From positions 372,001-436,000 of the forward strand of contig NZ_JCKI01000003.1 of assembly GCF_000708265.2 (NCBI RefSeq): a stretch of DNA of 64,000 nt, read 5' to 3'. The first letter of the stretch is position 1, and each line of letters begins with the position of its first letter. The DNA is from Pedobacter sp. R20-19. GTDB taxonomy: Bacteria; Bacteroidota; Bacteroidia; Sphingobacteriales; Sphingobacteriaceae. Positions 63,901 to 64,000 of the stretch are shown in pieces. The notes beneath the pieces are model-generated. The model did no database searches. It worked only from the letters and a program-made list of their open reading frames with translations, and was not told the origin of the DNA. A program made the position numbers and the translations under genes.

Positions 63901-64000
63901 TAGTTTCTAAAAAGGCACTCACTGCATTTCCTGAAAGGGAATTTTTAACACCCGAAGGATAATAAAACTCAAAGCCCGAACTTCCTTCATGGTAATAATT
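60977..64000 (-). CDS. Hybrid two-component regulator (propeller, kinase, receiver, AraC HTH), N-terminus beyond window
   Basis: The frame continues to the window edge; the GTG at 63922 is internal. In order within the window, there are reg_prop repeats (to about 325), Y_Y_Y domain (about 378-440), membrane helix (about 454-472), HisKA with phospho-accepting His at about 511 (AHEVRTPLSLIIAP), HATPase (GIPKAQLDSIFKKFF, GGTGIGLALAKSL), receiver (VLVVEDDPSLLDF, DVMMPVMDG, LTAKT) and AraC HTH (SRSSLYKKIKAKTGHVPNEF, VGFNSHSYFSKCF). This is a one-protein hybrid two-component system that senses glycan fragments in the periplasm. Its target utilisation locus is not seen. Confidence 0.95.
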   Translation of the reverse strand, partial: NYYHEGSSGFEFYYPSGVKNSLSGNAVSAFLETKPGQMWIGTEDGGLNYFNTTDKSFRKFPFSAGQDSLSYHNIHALYQDKTGNIWIGMYTGGVNILNPRTGKIRRYKSDPANPASLSDNSVYSIDEDRQGRIWVSTISGLNLYDQQNDRFIRIKGKNLDKSCIYQVYQDENQVIWIATYDNGLIRMDRNNHLTQYAYSQKPGSISSNKVICMLYDGEGNLWLGTDGSGLNVLNIKTGKFKAFDEENWIRSAVIYGIVKDQAGKLWFSTNNGIFEYNPKTKTKRSFGKWDNLQSQQYNYKAYYKDSSGKLYFGGINGFNAFLPADVKSSPAIPKVSFTNFQLFNKDLDLNDSNSPLKQSINYTSEIILKHHQSVLSIEYASLSFIAPNKLQYAFKMEGFDKGWNNVGSQRKATYTNLPAGEYHFQVKVIDDLGTGVGEVSSIKIKILPPFYKTITAYILYLIALVSGAIWLRRYVYEKERKRNEIKLERLKNKSEQDFYKQKIEFFTAMAHEVRTPLSLIIAPLEQLLTQKKKDPESMEQLLVMEENSDRLLTLVNQLLDFRRIESDIFEIHPEPLELIYLINSIRDRFSPIATKKGLEFSVVSAFQKLDIHADPEALMKILSNLLINAFKFARKKLEIKINDLQVAANGEEMISISVEDDGIGIPKAQLDSIFKKFFKVSTEEHQYTNLGGTGIGLALAKSLTEKHGGQLEVQSEEGLKTIFTVLIPFHQYELAPALELEEANQEHEGKQTVLVVEDDPSLLDFLSKSFIAEGYHTLRAKNGKEGLKQLDNHQVDLVISDVMMPVMDGIELCKIIKNDIDYSHLPVVLLTAKTNTEAEIQGLESGADAYISKPFKWKQLSLMIKNLLERQSNLKQRFAQNPLEGPEILNTGNRDKKFLAKITQIIEARIADPQLSVEDLGREVGLSRSSLYKKIKAKTGHVPNEFVRIIRLKMSAKLLLEQEYTIAEIGYMVGFNSHSYFSKCFYTQFELTPTEFVEKHKRNKEVE

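Overview
The window reads as chromosomal DNA of a low-GC Bacteroidota, most likely a Pedobacter-like member of the Sphingobacteriaceae. The evidence is a SusC-type receptor behind an ECF sigma/FecR pair, a hybrid two-component regulator, many TonB receptors and OMP_b-brl barrels, PorV and a type IX secretion sorting domain, the permease/M1 peptidase fusion, the DUF5777/YceI operon, and promoter boxes of the TAnnTTTG type. I saw no rRNA, tRNA, CRISPR array or transposase. The genus is an inference.

Layout. 1-4658: Fec-like unit (sigma factor, FecR anti-sigma, SusC receptor cut by the window edge). 4.7-14.4 kb: loosely packed accessory stretch with a GNAT enzyme lacking its N-terminus, a CPBP protease, an HxlR regulator between palindromic repeats, a membrane-anchored winged-helix regulator divergent from a kinase-less propeller protein, a divergent CRY-DASH-type cryptochrome between two diverged direct repeats, a VOC protein and a WYL regulator. 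14.7-21.7 kb: phytase, beta-helix lipoprotein and TonB receptor operon, with a TPR/LuxR regulator upstream. 21.9-27.1 kb: flavodoxin-fold oxidoreductase, Crp-like regulator, AI-2E family transporter and two tandem PqiA-like proteins that both appear to start with TTG. 27.5-38 kb: the least explained part. It holds a 1120-residue protein of no family I know, a small Cys-containing protein/sulfotransferase/APS kinase operon, porV, and an operon of T9SS-sorted protein, collagen-like protein and tail-collar protein. 38-42.6 kb: polyprenyl-phosphate glycosyltransferase, DUF2304, a TPR/GT-C membrane protein, GtrA and a half-size EamA protein.

43.1-47.7 kb: a sigma factor overlaps a protein that joins an inner-membrane anti-sigma-like part to an outer-membrane barrel. 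Divergent from it is a four-gene envelope operon (Lipoprotein_15 repeats, a CxxCH haem site, YceI, DUF5777). 48.5-53.4 kb: ABC ATPase plus permease/M1 peptidase fusion, then a DUF2975/HTH pair with a well-defined promoter and two operator-like palindromes. 53.5-60.9 kb: OMP_b-brl receptor, siderophore receptor/PepSY pair, a His-rich lipoprotein and a small Cys-motif membrane protein. 61-64 kb: hybrid two-component regulator cut by the window edge.

The best candidates for something undescribed are the sulfation operon at 30.9-32.6 kb, the propeller/membrane winged-helix pair at 8.2-10.4 kb, and the sigma-linked trans-envelope barrel at 43.1-44.9 kb.
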